A stretch of DNA of 57,087 nucleotides, from NCBI GenBank assembly GCA_017640685.1, contig JAEPQF010000001.1, forward strand, positions 17,015-74,101. The letters run 5' to 3'. Positions 27,701-36,737 of the stretch are shown piece after piece (the stretch's first letter is position 1; every line of letters begins with the position of its first letter). Both the position numbers and the translations under genes were made by a program. The notes below the pieces were generated by a model. It was not told the DNA's origin, did not search any database, and worked only from the letters and a program-made list of their open reading frames with translations. The stretch is from Hyphomicrobiales bacterium (GTDB taxonomy: Bacteria > Pseudomonadota > Alphaproteobacteria > Rhizobiales > HXMU1428-3).

Positions 27701-27714
27701 GGGTCTAGACCCTA
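27701..27714. promoter_or_regulatory. GGGTCTAGACCC palindrome
   Basis: Symmetrical 12-base palindrome followed by TA, the same core as at the murG stop. On the minus strand it precedes a run of eight T and lies about 125 bases upstream of the DUF3754 start, so it could be an operator or a weak terminator. Confidence 0.4.
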
Positions 27715-28005
27715 ACTATATTGCTGAATTTGTTGAAAATATAGCGAAAAACTCACAACAGATAAGCAGCAAAATTGGTGTAAATTAAGCCTTGTTTATA
27801 ACTTTTTGGGGGAAGCAGTGCAATTAAACTAGCAAAGGATAGGGTTAATTTGGAGGATTAAGGGAGAGAGCGTTGCATTTTTGTTGTTCTCCAGGAATTT
27901 CAAATATTTACTTTGAGCTTAGTGCAGTGCTGTTGCTTGCTTTGATATTTCATTTCTTTTAAAATTATAGATCAAACAGATCTATTGCTAGCTCATGAGA
28001 GTTTT

Positions 28006-28881
28006 ATGCTCAAAATTATACTTAGTTTGTCAATTGTAGTGGCGGTTTTAATGTCTCTTTATGAGTACAAAATAGGTGGCCCTTATGATGGTTATCCCTC
28101 ATTGTGGAAAAATTTACAAACTGAGGAGCAAGGCTGTAAAGAGCTAGATGCTCTTTCGCTCAAAGAGCGTCAACATGCATTAAGAGGTAATAGTCCTAAA
28201 GAGGCTTGCGAGATATTATTTTTTGAAAGCCGTAAGATTAACTCAGTCTCTACTTTTTTAATTGCTACTCAGTTTGAAGCTTACAAAAACCATTTAGCAA
28301 AAAATGAATGTTTACAAGCGGAGCAGGTTTTATGGGGGCGTTATAAAGCCGCCTATCCTGGTACACCAAAAGTCGATTTTTTGAAAACTTATGATAGGCC
28401 GCGGGTAAGGTGGAGACATTTTGTATTAACCAAGCAAGTTCCAGAGGTTTTTTTCTGCATTCATAGAAAAAGCTATGAAACCAATCAGCAAGAGATTTTA
28501 AGCAATAATCTAGTGACACGCCCTGTAAGAGATTTGTTTAAGCCCCATTATGTTAAGTCGGATAGTCAATTTGTAAAGGAACGGAACCAAAGTTTGATGC
28601 TTATTGCGCATCTAGCAAGATTGGATTTTGCACCAGCTCAGATCTACATTTTAGAACAATCAAAAAAGGGGAATGTCTTTACTCTTTTGCCTTCCGAGCA
28701 ATATCGTTTGTTAAAACGTCTTGAGATGTTGGGTAATCTACCGGAGACTCTAAAGGATGAGTTTGTAGAGGCAAGAGACAAGCTACCCATGAGTGAAGTT
28801 CAAGAATTAGAAAAACAATTGACTAATTATAGTTTTTTTCTTATTTCATCCATGCCAACAATGGTGAGTGAGAAGAGGTGA
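28006..28881 (+). CDS. Uncharacterised protein with N-terminal membrane anchor
   Basis: 291 residues, not recognised. Residues ~3-18 form a single hydrophobic span or uncleaved signal; the remainder is a charged, helix-rich soluble part with four Cys (GCKE, EACE, NECL, FFCI). The track starts at a TTG at 27985; the ATG at 28006 has GAGAG upstream and is preferred. The gene is AT-rich compared with the core genes around it. It is convergent with the coiled-coil gene that follows after 4 bases. Confidence 0.6.
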   Translation: MLKIILSLSIVVAVLMSLYEYKIGGPYDGYPSLWKNLQTEEQGCKELDALSLKERQHALRGNSPKEACEILFFESRKINSVSTFLIATQFEAYKNHLAKNECLQAEQVLWGRYKAAYPGTPKVDFLKTYDRPRVRWRHFVLTKQVPEVFFCIHRKSYETNQQEILSNNLVTRPVRDLFKPHYVKSDSQFVKERNQSLMLIAHLARLDFAPAQIYILEQSKKGNVFTLLPSEQYRLLKRLEMLGNLPETLKDEFVEARDKLPMSEVQELEKQLTNYSFFLISSMPTMVSEKR

Positions 28882-28885
28882 ATAT

Positions 28886-29290
28886 TTAACATCCTAAATT
28901 GCTTCTTTCATTCTCAATTTGGCGCATTAAATCTCTTTGAATATATTGAATTTGTTCAACTTCTTTCAATATTTGTTTTGCTTCTTCAATATCTCGTTTT
29001 GTTGAAGAGATCTGATCTTCTAACTTTCGTTTTCTACTTTTCAATTGAGCAATTTGGCCTGCTGACACTATACCTATTGCTCGACCACCAACAAAACCGC
29101 CTACTTCGAATGCGCCCAATTGAACATTGATCTGGGTTATTTCGTATTCATATCCAGATATGTTTCCATTGCCGGACGAAATTGTATTCTCTGCATCTGT
29201 TTGACGAATTTTAGCAGCATTTAGTTTAATATTGGCTGCGCGAAACTCATTGTTTAAATTTGAGCATATTTCGCGGTTTGATTTATGCAT
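28886..29290 (-). CDS. Small coiled-coil protein with Gly-rich segment
   Basis: 134 residues, not recognised. Residues ~1-45 and ~80-132 are heptad-like and highly charged (for example KSRKRKLEDQISSTKRDI), flanking a short glycine-rich hydrophobic stretch (GGFVGGRAIGIVSAG) near residue 65 that could insert in a membrane or pack as a hairpin turn. TTAGGAG lies about nine bases before the ATG, which supports expression. There is no signal peptide. Confidence 0.5.
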   Translation of the reverse strand: MHKSNREICSNLNNEFRAANIKLNAAKIRQTDAENTISSGNGNISGYEYEITQINVQLGAFEVGGFVGGRAIGIVSAGQIAQLKSRKRKLEDQISSTKRDIEEAKQILKEVEQIQYIQRDLMRQIENERSNLGC

Positions 29291-29489
29291 ATTTTCAAAC
29301 TCCTAACTTGTTATTTGTTAGAAGTATGATGGATACTCACTTAACGGGGATAAGTTTTAGAGCTTTCCAGGTCAATTCCAATGTTGTTCTTCAGTGGCAA
29401 TGAAACTTTTTTAACACTTATATTTGAGAATTGCTTGACTTTTATTACTCTGGTTGGCAGTTTTTTGTTCTGTTTATTGGGGGAATTGT

Positions 29490-29942
29490 ATGTTGTATCG
29501 TATTATATTTGTTTTTCTTGTTGCTATTTTTGGTCTTACTGGTTGTCAAACAACCAAGCAGCCATCTGCAGAGATGATTGCTAAGTTGCAGGGGGGGAAG
29601 ACAAAAGTTGTTCTGTATGGATTTTGTGTTCCTATGGACCATCTTGTCAAAACAACTTTGGTAAGACACTCAATTACCTTTTCAGTAAATGGTAAAAGAA
29701 TGGGGACAATGAAAAGTTGCAGTTATAAAACTTTTACAGTTCCTTCTGGTTACTGGAACTCTCATTATGCACAACCTTTAGCGATCCCTGTTCCCTTAGG
29801 ACATATGACTTTTGAACCAGGTAAAACTAAATACATTTATATGCGACCTGCTGGATATGGCAGTTTTGAGGCTATTTCGGTGAGCAAAGCTCAGGCTGAT
29901 AAAGGTATTGCTGATATCAAGAAAATTGGTCAGGTTTTTTAA
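29490..29942 (+). CDS. Lipoprotein, DUF2846-like
   Basis: 150-residue secreted lipoprotein: hydrophobic signal sequence followed by the lipobox LTGC (Cys near residue 20). The C-terminal part has the layout of small beta-rich lipoproteins of the DUF2846 kind (VNGKRMGTMKS, then a pattern of strands ending IYMRP). The track starts at 29454; the ATG at 29490 has GGGGGA upstream and starts the signal peptide, so it is preferred. It is convergent with pcrA. Confidence 0.6.
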   Translation: MLYRIIFVFLVAIFGLTGCQTTKQPSAEMIAKLQGGKTKVVLYGFCVPMDHLVKTTLVRHSITFSVNGKRMGTMKSCSYKTFTVPSGYWNSHYAQPLAIPVPLGHMTFEPGKTKYIYMRPAGYGSFEAISVSKAQADKGIADIKKIGQVF

Positions 29943-29976
29943 TTAGATCACTTTAAGCCAATTTCACTTTTCACAA

Positions 29977-32319
29977 TTAGTGACGCTCCACAAAACTCGC
30001 CTTCACCTTTTTAGAGCTGGCTTTTTCGAAGTTGATGTACAGGGTGTCGCCGTTGATCTCAGCTATTTCGCCATAGCCAAATTTTTGGTGGAAGATGCGC
30101 TCGCCGACCTTAAAATCTGTCGTCACTGTTTTTTTCGCAATGACTTTGCCTTCGATTGTTTTGGGGCTGCGGGCGTTATTGAAATTGGCTGCTGATTTTC
30201 TGTTGTAGTTTTTGGCAGCTTTGGCTGTGCTGCTTGGGTTTCGCTCGTAATTTTGTGGCATGTTTTCAAAGCGAGAGGTGGTTTCAAAGCGAGACGTAGC
30301 ATAGCCACCGAAATTGCCCATTTGTTCAATCACTTCAATGTTTTTCTCGGGCAGTTCATCAATGAAGCGCGATGGTGGCTGGGTGACCCATGAGCCGTGG
30401 ATGCGGCGGTTTTGGGTGAAGCTGATGTGCGAGTTTTTCTTAGCGCGTGTAATACCGACATAGCCCAAGCGGCGCTCTTCTTCTAACCCTGCTTTGCCTT
30501 CTTCATCCAAAGAGCGCTGGTGGGGGAACAAACCTTCTTCCCATCCGGGGAGGAAAACCGTGTCGAACTCAAGGCCTTTTGCTGCGTGCAGGGTCATCAG
30601 GTTAACGCGGTCGCCATCGCTATCAGCGTCGGCATCCATCACGAGTGAGACATGCTCCATAAAGCCGGCCAAGTTTTCAAACTCGCCCATATAGCGAATT
30701 AATTCTTTTAAGTTCTCTAACCGTGTTTGGGCTTGTGGGCTTTTGTCCTTTTGCCACATTTCTGTGTAGCCGCTGTCATCAAGGATTTGCTCAGCGAGTT
30801 CTGTGTGCGGTGTTGTCTCGAGAAGCGAGCGCCAATGGCCAAAGCGCTCAATGAGAGCTCGCAGTGAACCTCTTGGTTTTGGGCGCAATTCGCTTGTGTC
30901 AACAATCTCCATAGCTGACTCAAAGAGGGAAATGCCTCTGGCTCGTGCATGATGATGGAGAACTTCTAGCGTGGCGTTGGCTAAGCCGCGCTTGGGCGTG
31001 TTGATGATGCGCTCGAACTTCAAGTCATTGGCTGGGTTGAGGACAACATCGAAATAAGCGCAGGCGTCCTTAATCTCCATGCGCTCATAGAAGCGCGGGC
31101 CGCCGATGACACGGTAAGGCAGGCCTAAGGTGACAAAACGGTCTTCAAAGGCGCGCATTTGAAATGAGGCGCGGACTAAAATGGCGATTTCGTTTAGAGA
31201 ATGCCCTTTGGTTTGCAGGGCTTCTATTTCATCACCGATGGTGCGGGCTTCTTCGGCGTCATCCCACACACCTTTGAGGGTGACTTGGTCGCCTAGACCA
31301 TCCTCGGTGTGCAGGGTTTTGCCTAAGCGGTCTTCATTGTGAGCTATGAGGCCTGAAGCGGCAGCTAAGATGTGGCCGGTAGACCTGTAATTGCGCTCAA
31401 GGCGGATGGTTTTGGCGCCTGGGAAGTCTTTTTCAAACCGAAGGATGTTATCAACCTCGGCACCGCGCCAGCCGTAAATGGCTTGGTCATCATCACCCAC
31501 ACAGCAGATATTACCGGTTCCTTGAGCGATGAGGCGCAACCACATATATTGGGCGACGTTGGTGTCTTGATATTCGTCCACCATGATGTATTTGAAGCGA
31601 CGGTGATATTCTTTCAAAATATCTGGATTATTGCTAAGAAGTTTGTTCATCTCCAAGAGTAGATCGCCGAAGTCTACGGCGTTGAGTTCTTTCAAGCGTT
31701 TTTGATAGTCTGCATAGAGTTTGACGCCGCGCCCTTCAGCGAATTGACCGCGCTCATTTGAGGGGACTTTTTCTGGTGTGAGGCCTCTATTTTTCCAACC
31801 GTCGATAATGGTAGCGAGGCGGCGAGGCGGCCAGCGTTTTTCGTCTATGTTTTCAGCTTTTAAAAGCTGCTTTAAGAGACGCAAGCTGTCGTCAGTATCA
31901 AGAATGGTGAAGTTTGATTTTAAATCTGCCATCTCTGCGTGACGGCGCAGGATTTTCACGCCGATAGAATGGAAGGTGCCGAGCCATGGCATGCCTTCAA
32001 CCATGCCGCCAATCATGGAACCGATACGGTTTTTCATTTCTCTTGCGGCTTTGTTGGTGAAGGTGACGGCGAGAATTTCATTTGGTCTGGCCATGCCAGT
32101 GCTGAGAATATGACCAATGCGAGTAGTTAGAACGCGTGTTTTGCCAGTGCCAGCGCCAGCGAGGATGAGAACAGGGCCTTCAGTTGTGAGAACGGCTTCT
32201 GCTTGCTCCTCATTTAACCCATTTAAGTATGGCGGCGTGTTGGGCGGGGCGATATTGCCTCTGGCGCGCTCTGAAAGAGGCACTTTTTGAGTTGGGGCTT
32301 TGGCGTTGTTCGATGACAT
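29977..32319 (-). CDS. pcrA: UvrD/PcrA-type DNA helicase
   Basis: Superfamily 1A 3'-5' helicase used in repair and fork maintenance. Walker A GAGTGKTRVLTTRI (near residue 55), motif Ia TFTNKAAREM, motif II VDEYQDTN, motif III GDDDQAIYGWRGA, motif IV RLERNYRS, motif V LMTLHAAKGLEFD and motif VI GYVGITRAKK are all readable. The C-terminal ~50 residues (VGERIFHQKFGYGEI) form the Tudor-like domain that binds RNA polymerase in PcrA/UvrD. The length is 780 residues. The segment before the Tudor domain is low complexity and Asn/Arg-rich. Confidence 0.95.
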   Translation of the reverse strand: MSSNNAKAPTQKVPLSERARGNIAPPNTPPYLNGLNEEQAEAVLTTEGPVLILAGAGTGKTRVLTTRIGHILSTGMARPNEILAVTFTNKAAREMKNRIGSMIGGMVEGMPWLGTFHSIGVKILRRHAEMADLKSNFTILDTDDSLRLLKQLLKAENIDEKRWPPRRLATIIDGWKNRGLTPEKVPSNERGQFAEGRGVKLYADYQKRLKELNAVDFGDLLLEMNKLLSNNPDILKEYHRRFKYIMVDEYQDTNVAQYMWLRLIAQGTGNICCVGDDDQAIYGWRGAEVDNILRFEKDFPGAKTIRLERNYRSTGHILAAASGLIAHNEDRLGKTLHTEDGLGDQVTLKGVWDDAEEARTIGDEIEALQTKGHSLNEIAILVRASFQMRAFEDRFVTLGLPYRVIGGPRFYERMEIKDACAYFDVVLNPANDLKFERIINTPKRGLANATLEVLHHHARARGISLFESAMEIVDTSELRPKPRGSLRALIERFGHWRSLLETTPHTELAEQILDDSGYTEMWQKDKSPQAQTRLENLKELIRYMGEFENLAGFMEHVSLVMDADADSDGDRVNLMTLHAAKGLEFDTVFLPGWEEGLFPHQRSLDEEGKAGLEEERRLGYVGITRAKKNSHISFTQNRRIHGSWVTQPPSRFIDELPEKNIEVIEQMGNFGGYATSRFETTSRFENMPQNYERNPSSTAKAAKNYNRKSAANFNNARSPKTIEGKVIAKKTVTTDFKVGERIFHQKFGYGEIAEINGDTLYINFEKASSKKVKASFVERH

Positions 32320-32628
32320 TTGTGGGGTTTTCTCAGCTTATCGTCTTTATAGATTCTTGAGGGTCAATCTATCGGAGTTTTATGGGAAAAAAAAGGAGAG
32401 GGGGCTAATAGACGTGCTTATTGAGGCCAAAAGGGGAGGTTATCCACTTTTGGGTTGAGTTGCGTGGTTAAAGTGAGGTTTTTTAGCTCTTTAGTGGCTT
32501 TTGGAATGAGAATGGATTTATTACGTCTTTTTAACTTTACTCTTTCATAGATTTTGCCCAATCTTGTTTTGATTTATGTGTTTAACACTGTGGAATTATT
32601 CAAAGAATTTGAGGAAGGCTGGGTTAAA
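32320..32628. other. Divergent spacer upstream of pcrA
   Basis: About 300 bases holding the promoters of pcrA (minus) and the small secreted-protein gene (plus). No repeat copy, terminator or known regulatory motif was recognised. Confidence 0.4.
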
Positions 32629-32955
32629 ATGCGCGTTTTATTTGTACTATCGATTTTTTGTTTTGGTGCTTTGGTATCTTCAAATGTTCATGCTTACCAA
32701 GGAATGGAAAAAGATTTTGCAACTTGCACACAAGGCAGTGGCAAGGTGTCCAACACTCAGATTGTTAAGGCTTGTACGCAGTTGATTGATAATGCTGTGA
32801 AGCATAATTCTTTAACGGGCTACTTCTTTGCATTGCGTGCAATAGCGAACACTGACAAGGCAAGCAATTGCCGGGATGCTCGCCAAGCCATGAAACTGCT
32901 TGATAACCCTAAGCTTATTGAGCACACGAAACAGTTGATTAAAATCAACTGCTAG
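32629..32955 (+). CDS. Small secreted Cys-containing protein
   Basis: 108 residues. A clear signal peptide (MRVLFVLSIFCFGALVSSNVHA) is followed by a helical domain with four Cys (TCT, ACT, NCR and the C-terminal INC), consistent with two disulphides in the periplasm. The pattern 'C ... IVKACTQLI ... FFALRAIA' resembles the TPR-like repeats in small alphaproteobacterial secreted proteins. GAGGAAGG lies upstream of the ATG at 32629; the track's earlier start at 32554 lacks one. The function is unknown. Confidence 0.55.
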   Translation: MRVLFVLSIFCFGALVSSNVHAYQGMEKDFATCTQGSGKVSNTQIVKACTQLIDNAVKHNSLTGYFFALRAIANTDKASNCRDARQAMKLLDNPKLIEHTKQLIKINC

Positions 32956-33009
32956 GAGCGTATAGGGCAAACACTTTTCACTCTAGCTCAAAAAATTCTC
33001 AAGAGAGAT

Positions 33010-33345
33010 TTATTCCACTATGATCTTGCCGCTCATTGAAGGGTGGAACATGCAATAATAAGCGTATGTGTCTGCTTTTTCGAAAGTGACGACTTCACTC
33101 TGGTCTTTTTGAAGCTCTCCACTTTCAAACCTGCCGTCTGTGGCAGAGGCCGTGTGGGGGGCGCTGTCTTTATTGATGAATTTGACTTTGTCGCCTGCTT
33201 TGATGGTGAGGATTTTGGGACTGAATTCCATGCCTTTGATCTCAACTGTATGTTCGGCAGCGATGGCACTATTTGTATATGTGCTGCTTAAAGTTAAAAA
33301 CAGACAAAAAACAGCAAAAAGAGACGATAGTTTTTTTAATAGCAT
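33010..33345 (-). CDS. Cupredoxin (plastocyanin/amicyanin-like) protein
   Basis: Periplasmic type 1 blue-copper protein. A signal peptide ends near AIAA, followed by an ~85-residue beta-sandwich. Copper ligands can be assigned: His in SAPHTA, and Cys, His and Met in the loop YYCMFHPSMSG. It may carry electrons or bind copper. AAGGAAG precedes the ATG at 33345; the track's longer form from 33396 is less likely. It is the last gene of a minus-strand block of probable metal-related genes. Confidence 0.85.
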   Translation of the reverse strand: MLLKKLSSLFAVFCLFLTLSSTYTNSAIAAEHTVEIKGMEFSPKILTIKAGDKVKFINKDSAPHTASATDGRFESGELQKDQSEVVTFEKADTYAYYCMFHPSMSGKIIVE

Positions 33346-33512
33346 TTTACGCTTCCTTATAAAATTCAAGAACAACATTTTATAAACTGCAAGCACTGGG
33401 CCAGATAGCGAAATGCGTGGATTGTTGTTTGATTTCAGTTAGGTAGGCGTGAATTGGGTTTTGACCACAAGTTGATTTGAGGTAGGGATGATTGTTTTTT
33501 GTGCGATCTATC

Positions 33513-34568
33513 TCATTGTTTAGCCGAGAGTTCTGTGAGCATGTGCCATAGTTGACCAAATTTTTCACGTGCCTTTTCACGGTGAGTTTTATATTGAACG
33601 TGTTCGGAGGGCTTTGCATCCGGTCTTAATTCAATTGAAAACAGGGCGCTGATTTCATTTGGGACAAAGGAATAGCGTACATCAATAATGCGGTTTGAAT
33701 TTTTTGGATCAAGCGCAGTAAAACCATTACTAAAATGAGTAAAGCGGGTTATGTCTTTGGCTTGTTGAGTGTCGCCTTTTAGCCAGGGGAAGTCCTCTTT
33801 GACGTTTAATTTTGAAACTGATGTTCCCTCGTACACTCTTGGTGCAATTCCAACGCGCATTGCATCAATAAAAAAGCTATCTTTGGTTTCATAAACACTT
33901 TTCCAAACAAGGATGTTTGCAAAGCTGGGCTTTACCTCAAGCCGTATTGGCTTATGACCGCGTTGCATTGCTAACTCGCTAGCAATTTCTCGTGCATTTT
34001 GATGTTGCCACCAGCCTGCCCCTAAATAAATGAGCGCCCAAGCCAGGCCAAGACGGGCCCAAAGCACATTGTTTCGCAGCGCTGCTACTAAGACAAATAA
34101 CCCTAATGGTACTGTGAAAAGAGGATCTATGATGGAGATTATGCGCCAAGAATAGCGTGTTTCATCAAAGGGCCAAAGGAGCATCGTGCCATATGAAGTT
34201 GTTGTGTCTAAAAGCGCATGTGTTGCATAGCCAAGGGTACAAAAAGCGACTGTTTGCCAAAATTGCAGATGCCATCGCTTTCTGAAAATTCCATGTGCTA
34301 AAAGTGCTATAATAAAACCGCCTAGCGGTATAAAAATGAGCGAATGTGTGAATTGTCGATGATACTCAAGAAACAATAGCGGATCTGTTTTGGAATATAT
34401 TAGAACATCAAGATCTGCTGCCATTCCGCCAATCATCCCTAAGAAACCAGCGAGAAGAACTTGGTATTTGCTATGGGTGGTGGGTTTAGCAGATTTTGCA
34501 GATGTTGATTTAGCTATTGTGGATTGAGGTAATGCGGCACCCAGCATACCTTGTGTTAGTGGATCCAT
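33513..34568 (-). CDS. Metal-dependent hydrolase, YdjM-like membrane protein
   Basis: 351-residue polytopic inner-membrane protein of the YdjM (LexA-regulated, putative metal-dependent hydrolase) family. It begins MDPLTQGMLGA and has conserved acidic and His positions in membrane segments (GMAADLDVL, FLEYHRQFTHSL, THALLDTTTSYG), which resemble a metal site. About four to five membrane spans lie in the first ~190 residues and a soluble domain follows. The molecular role is not established. Confidence 0.8.
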   Translation of the reverse strand: MDPLTQGMLGAALPQSTIAKSTSAKSAKPTTHSKYQVLLAGFLGMIGGMAADLDVLIYSKTDPLLFLEYHRQFTHSLIFIPLGGFIIALLAHGIFRKRWHLQFWQTVAFCTLGYATHALLDTTTSYGTMLLWPFDETRYSWRIISIIDPLFTVPLGLFVLVAALRNNVLWARLGLAWALIYLGAGWWQHQNAREIASELAMQRGHKPIRLEVKPSFANILVWKSVYETKDSFFIDAMRVGIAPRVYEGTSVSKLNVKEDFPWLKGDTQQAKDITRFTHFSNGFTALDPKNSNRIIDVRYSFVPNEISALFSIELRPDAKPSEHVQYKTHREKAREKFGQLWHMLTELSAKQ

Positions 34569-34766
34569 AACATTCCATGATTGTTTAGCTGGTGAATGAC
34601 AGCGTTAGACATATAGGATACAATATACTCTTCCTTAGAACGACCGGCAACCAAGCAAATTTCTTCGAAACAACAGTGGTTTATTTGTTAATTTACTGCC
34701 TGGTGTTTAGAAAAAAGAGAGGCCGCAAAATTAATTACGACCTCCCTGGCTTTATTGTCCCTTAGC

Positions 34767-35390
34767 TTAATAAGTTTGAATGAGTTTGTCGTAATCACCG
34801 CGGATTTGGAGAATGATGGTAACATCTTTTTTGTCGCGGTTTCGCCAGAACCAACCGTGTTTTCCATCTCTTGGTGCTGTAAAAGCTCCTTCGGCGCCTT
34901 TCTTGCCACGCCCTTTTTCATAGCTCACTTCACCACTTGCTCCATCGCCATGAAAGTCGTAATTGATGCGGCCATTTTCTGCTCTCCATTTATATTCAAT
35001 GGCTTGGCCTTTTTTCATGATGAGTTTCCACTCGATGCCTTTGCCTGGTTTTAGGGTGAAGCTTTTTTCATCCTTCCAGTTTTCTTCTTTTGTTTTAGCT
35101 TCTTCAGCATGAGCGGTGCTGATAAAAAGCTTGAAAAGAAAAGATTGCTGTTTTGCGGCAGCATCTTTCTTTCGATCTTCTTCTGCTTCTTTTTCGAGCT
35201 GAGTTTTGATCTCTCCCATTTCGGTTAGGCCGATGACGCGCCCGATGCCTGTTGGATCTATGGCATATTCTGCAGGAAGCACAATGGTGACTAAGATCAC
35301 CATTGCAGAAATAAATGCAATGAAGGTTGAACGAAGGAGCTGACCGGTGCTTGGCAAGTCTTCCATGTTTGGTTTTTGTGTGTTGTACAT
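34767..35390 (-). CDS. Transmembrane anchor protein (HupE-linked family)
   Basis: 207 residues. The N-terminus is cytoplasmic, one membrane span lies near residues 23-43, and a periplasmic domain follows with a charged linker rich in Lys/Glu/Ala (~70-110) and a beta-rich C-terminal part containing an EWKLIMKKGQ segment. The family is often annotated just as 'transmembrane anchor protein' and found beside HupE-like genes, as here, where hupE is 17 bases upstream. AAGGAATAAGA is the ribosome binding site. The two proteins probably act together. Confidence 0.7.
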   Translation of the reverse strand: MYNTQKPNMEDLPSTGQLLRSTFIAFISAMVILVTIVLPAEYAIDPTGIGRVIGLTEMGEIKTQLEKEAEEDRKKDAAAKQQSFLFKLFISTAHAEEAKTKEENWKDEKSFTLKPGKGIEWKLIMKKGQAIEYKWRAENGRINYDFHGDGASGEVSYEKGRGKKGAEGAFTAPRDGKHGWFWRNRDKKDVTIILQIRGDYDKLIQTY

Positions 35391-35407
35391 TCTTATTCCT
35401 TAGAAAA

Positions 35408-36136
35408 TTAGTTTGAGAGTAGATAGCCGCTGATCTGATATCCCATCAGTAGGAAACCAGCGGACATCATGATGATGTTGGCTGTGTAAGCTTGGTGCCA
35501 AAAACCGAGTGTGCGGCGCCAGAACCCCATGAGGATTAAGATCAAAGCTAATGCCAGGATTTGTCCGAGCTCGACACCAACATTGAAGGCAAGCAAATTG
35601 GCCAATAGCCCTTCTTCTGAAATTTCATATTCAAGAATTTTGGTAGCAAGACCAAGCCCGTGAAAGAGGCCGAAAATTAATGTGGCGGCTTTCGTGTTGG
35701 GCTGGAGCCCAAACCAACGTTGATAGGCGCCCACATTATCTAGTGCTTTGTAAACCACGGACAAGCCGATGATGGCGTCAATGATATAAGCGTTTACATT
35801 CCAGCCAAAATAGACACCAGCTAACATGGTTGTTGAGTGCCCGATGGCAAATAGGCTGACATAAAGAGCGACGTCTTTCATCTTATAAAGAAAGAAGACA
35901 ACGCCAAAAAGAAACAGGATGTGATCATAGCCTGTTATCATATGTTTGGCGCCAAGATAGGCAAAGGGAATTAGATTAACCCCCCAAATTTCCTGGACAT
36001 AGCCTGCATCACCTGCAGTGATGTTATGAGCAGCGACACTATTTATCATTAGGAATAGCGTAGCCGCAGTGATGAGGAGGACAGACGTCATTTGCCTTAT
36101 GGACAAAATGCGCCCGCACTCATTTATCAAGTGCAT
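35408..36136 (-). CDS. HupE/UreJ-family membrane protein
   Basis: 242 residues. A signal sequence (ending near SVAA) is followed by six or seven membrane spans with the family's His/Asp motifs inside them: GYDHILFL near residue 68, AIGHSTTM near 97, and FGLFHGLG near 157. HupE/UreJ proteins are nickel or cobalt permeases or accessories of hydrogenase and urease; neither enzyme is encoded here, so the transported metal is not known. GGAG precedes the ATG at good spacing. It is followed directly by the anchor-protein gene. Confidence 0.8.
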   Translation of the reverse strand: MHLINECGRILSIRQMTSVLLITAATLFLMINSVAAHNITAGDAGYVQEIWGVNLIPFAYLGAKHMITGYDHILFLFGVVFFLYKMKDVALYVSLFAIGHSTTMLAGVYFGWNVNAYIIDAIIGLSVVYKALDNVGAYQRWFGLQPNTKAATLIFGLFHGLGLATKILEYEISEEGLLANLLAFNVGVELGQILALALILILMGFWRRTLGFWHQAYTANIIMMSAGFLLMGYQISGYLLSN

Positions 36137-36198
36137 AGAAACTTCTCCAGCTCTAATTTTTAAATTTTAATGATCAATATTTTTATTTTGAAGTTTGA

Positions 36199-36603
36199 TT
36201 AGGCACGCGGAGGGGGATCTTGCAGAAAAAGAGCTGCTAGTTTGATTGGTGGGAACCGTCCTTTGCTTTCAAGGAACGGTAGTTCGAGAAGGGCTGCATA
36301 TGGCGGCGCTATCATGACGACAGCGCTGTGGTCATGGTCAATATTATCATGTGCGTGACCGTGCAATAGCCAATAAAAATCTTCAAAGTGGTTATGAAAG
36401 TCAATATGGGAGTGCCCATGCTCTGAGACTAAATGTTCTTTATGTTCTGTGAATTCGACATGTTCACTGAATTCGACAAGGTTAGCTGGGTTATGGGAGA
36501 GAATATTCACCATCGACATATGAATGAGAGAGGCACATAACAATAGAGGCAGGAATAGAGAAAATTTCTCTTTCGCTTTCATTTTTGTTTTTATGAAAAG
36601 CAT
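36199..36603 (-). CDS. His-rich, membrane-anchored putative metal-binding protein
   Basis: 134 residues. One hydrophobic segment near the N-terminus is followed by a His/Glu/Asp-rich stretch (EHGHSHIDFHNHF and HGHAHDNIDHDH), then a Pro-rich tail ending DPPPRA, as in several small proteins that accompany metal transporters. I chose the ATG at 36603; a TTG at 36624 and an ATG at 36582 are alternatives and none has an ideal ribosome binding site. It is 63 bases upstream of the hupE-like gene on the same strand, so they may share a transcript. Confidence 0.6.
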   Translation of the reverse strand: MLFIKTKMKAKEKFSLFLPLLLCASLIHMSMVNILSHNPANLVEFSEHVEFTEHKEHLVSEHGHSHIDFHNHFEDFYWLLHGHAHDNIDHDHSAVVMIAPPYAALLELPFLESKGRFPPIKLAALFLQDPPPRA

Positions 36604-36737
36604 TCTCTTTTGCCTGTTTATCAATCACTCACACTTCGTTTCTAATCTGCCAGTAGTTTGGACAAATAGCAAGTTGGTTTGCTCTTTGTCTTGTGCCACT
36701 TTTGTATCGGTTCTTGGATGTTTTTGTTATTTTATAA

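Larger units (their letters stand above)
27576..28005. other. Divergent spacer between the DUF3754 gene and an orphan gene
   Basis: Contains nested hairpin repeat B copies (27610-27670) and the palindrome GGGTCTAGACCC (27701-27712), otherwise AT-rich. Promoters for both divergent genes must be here; no confident -35/-10 pair was picked. Confidence 0.5.
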
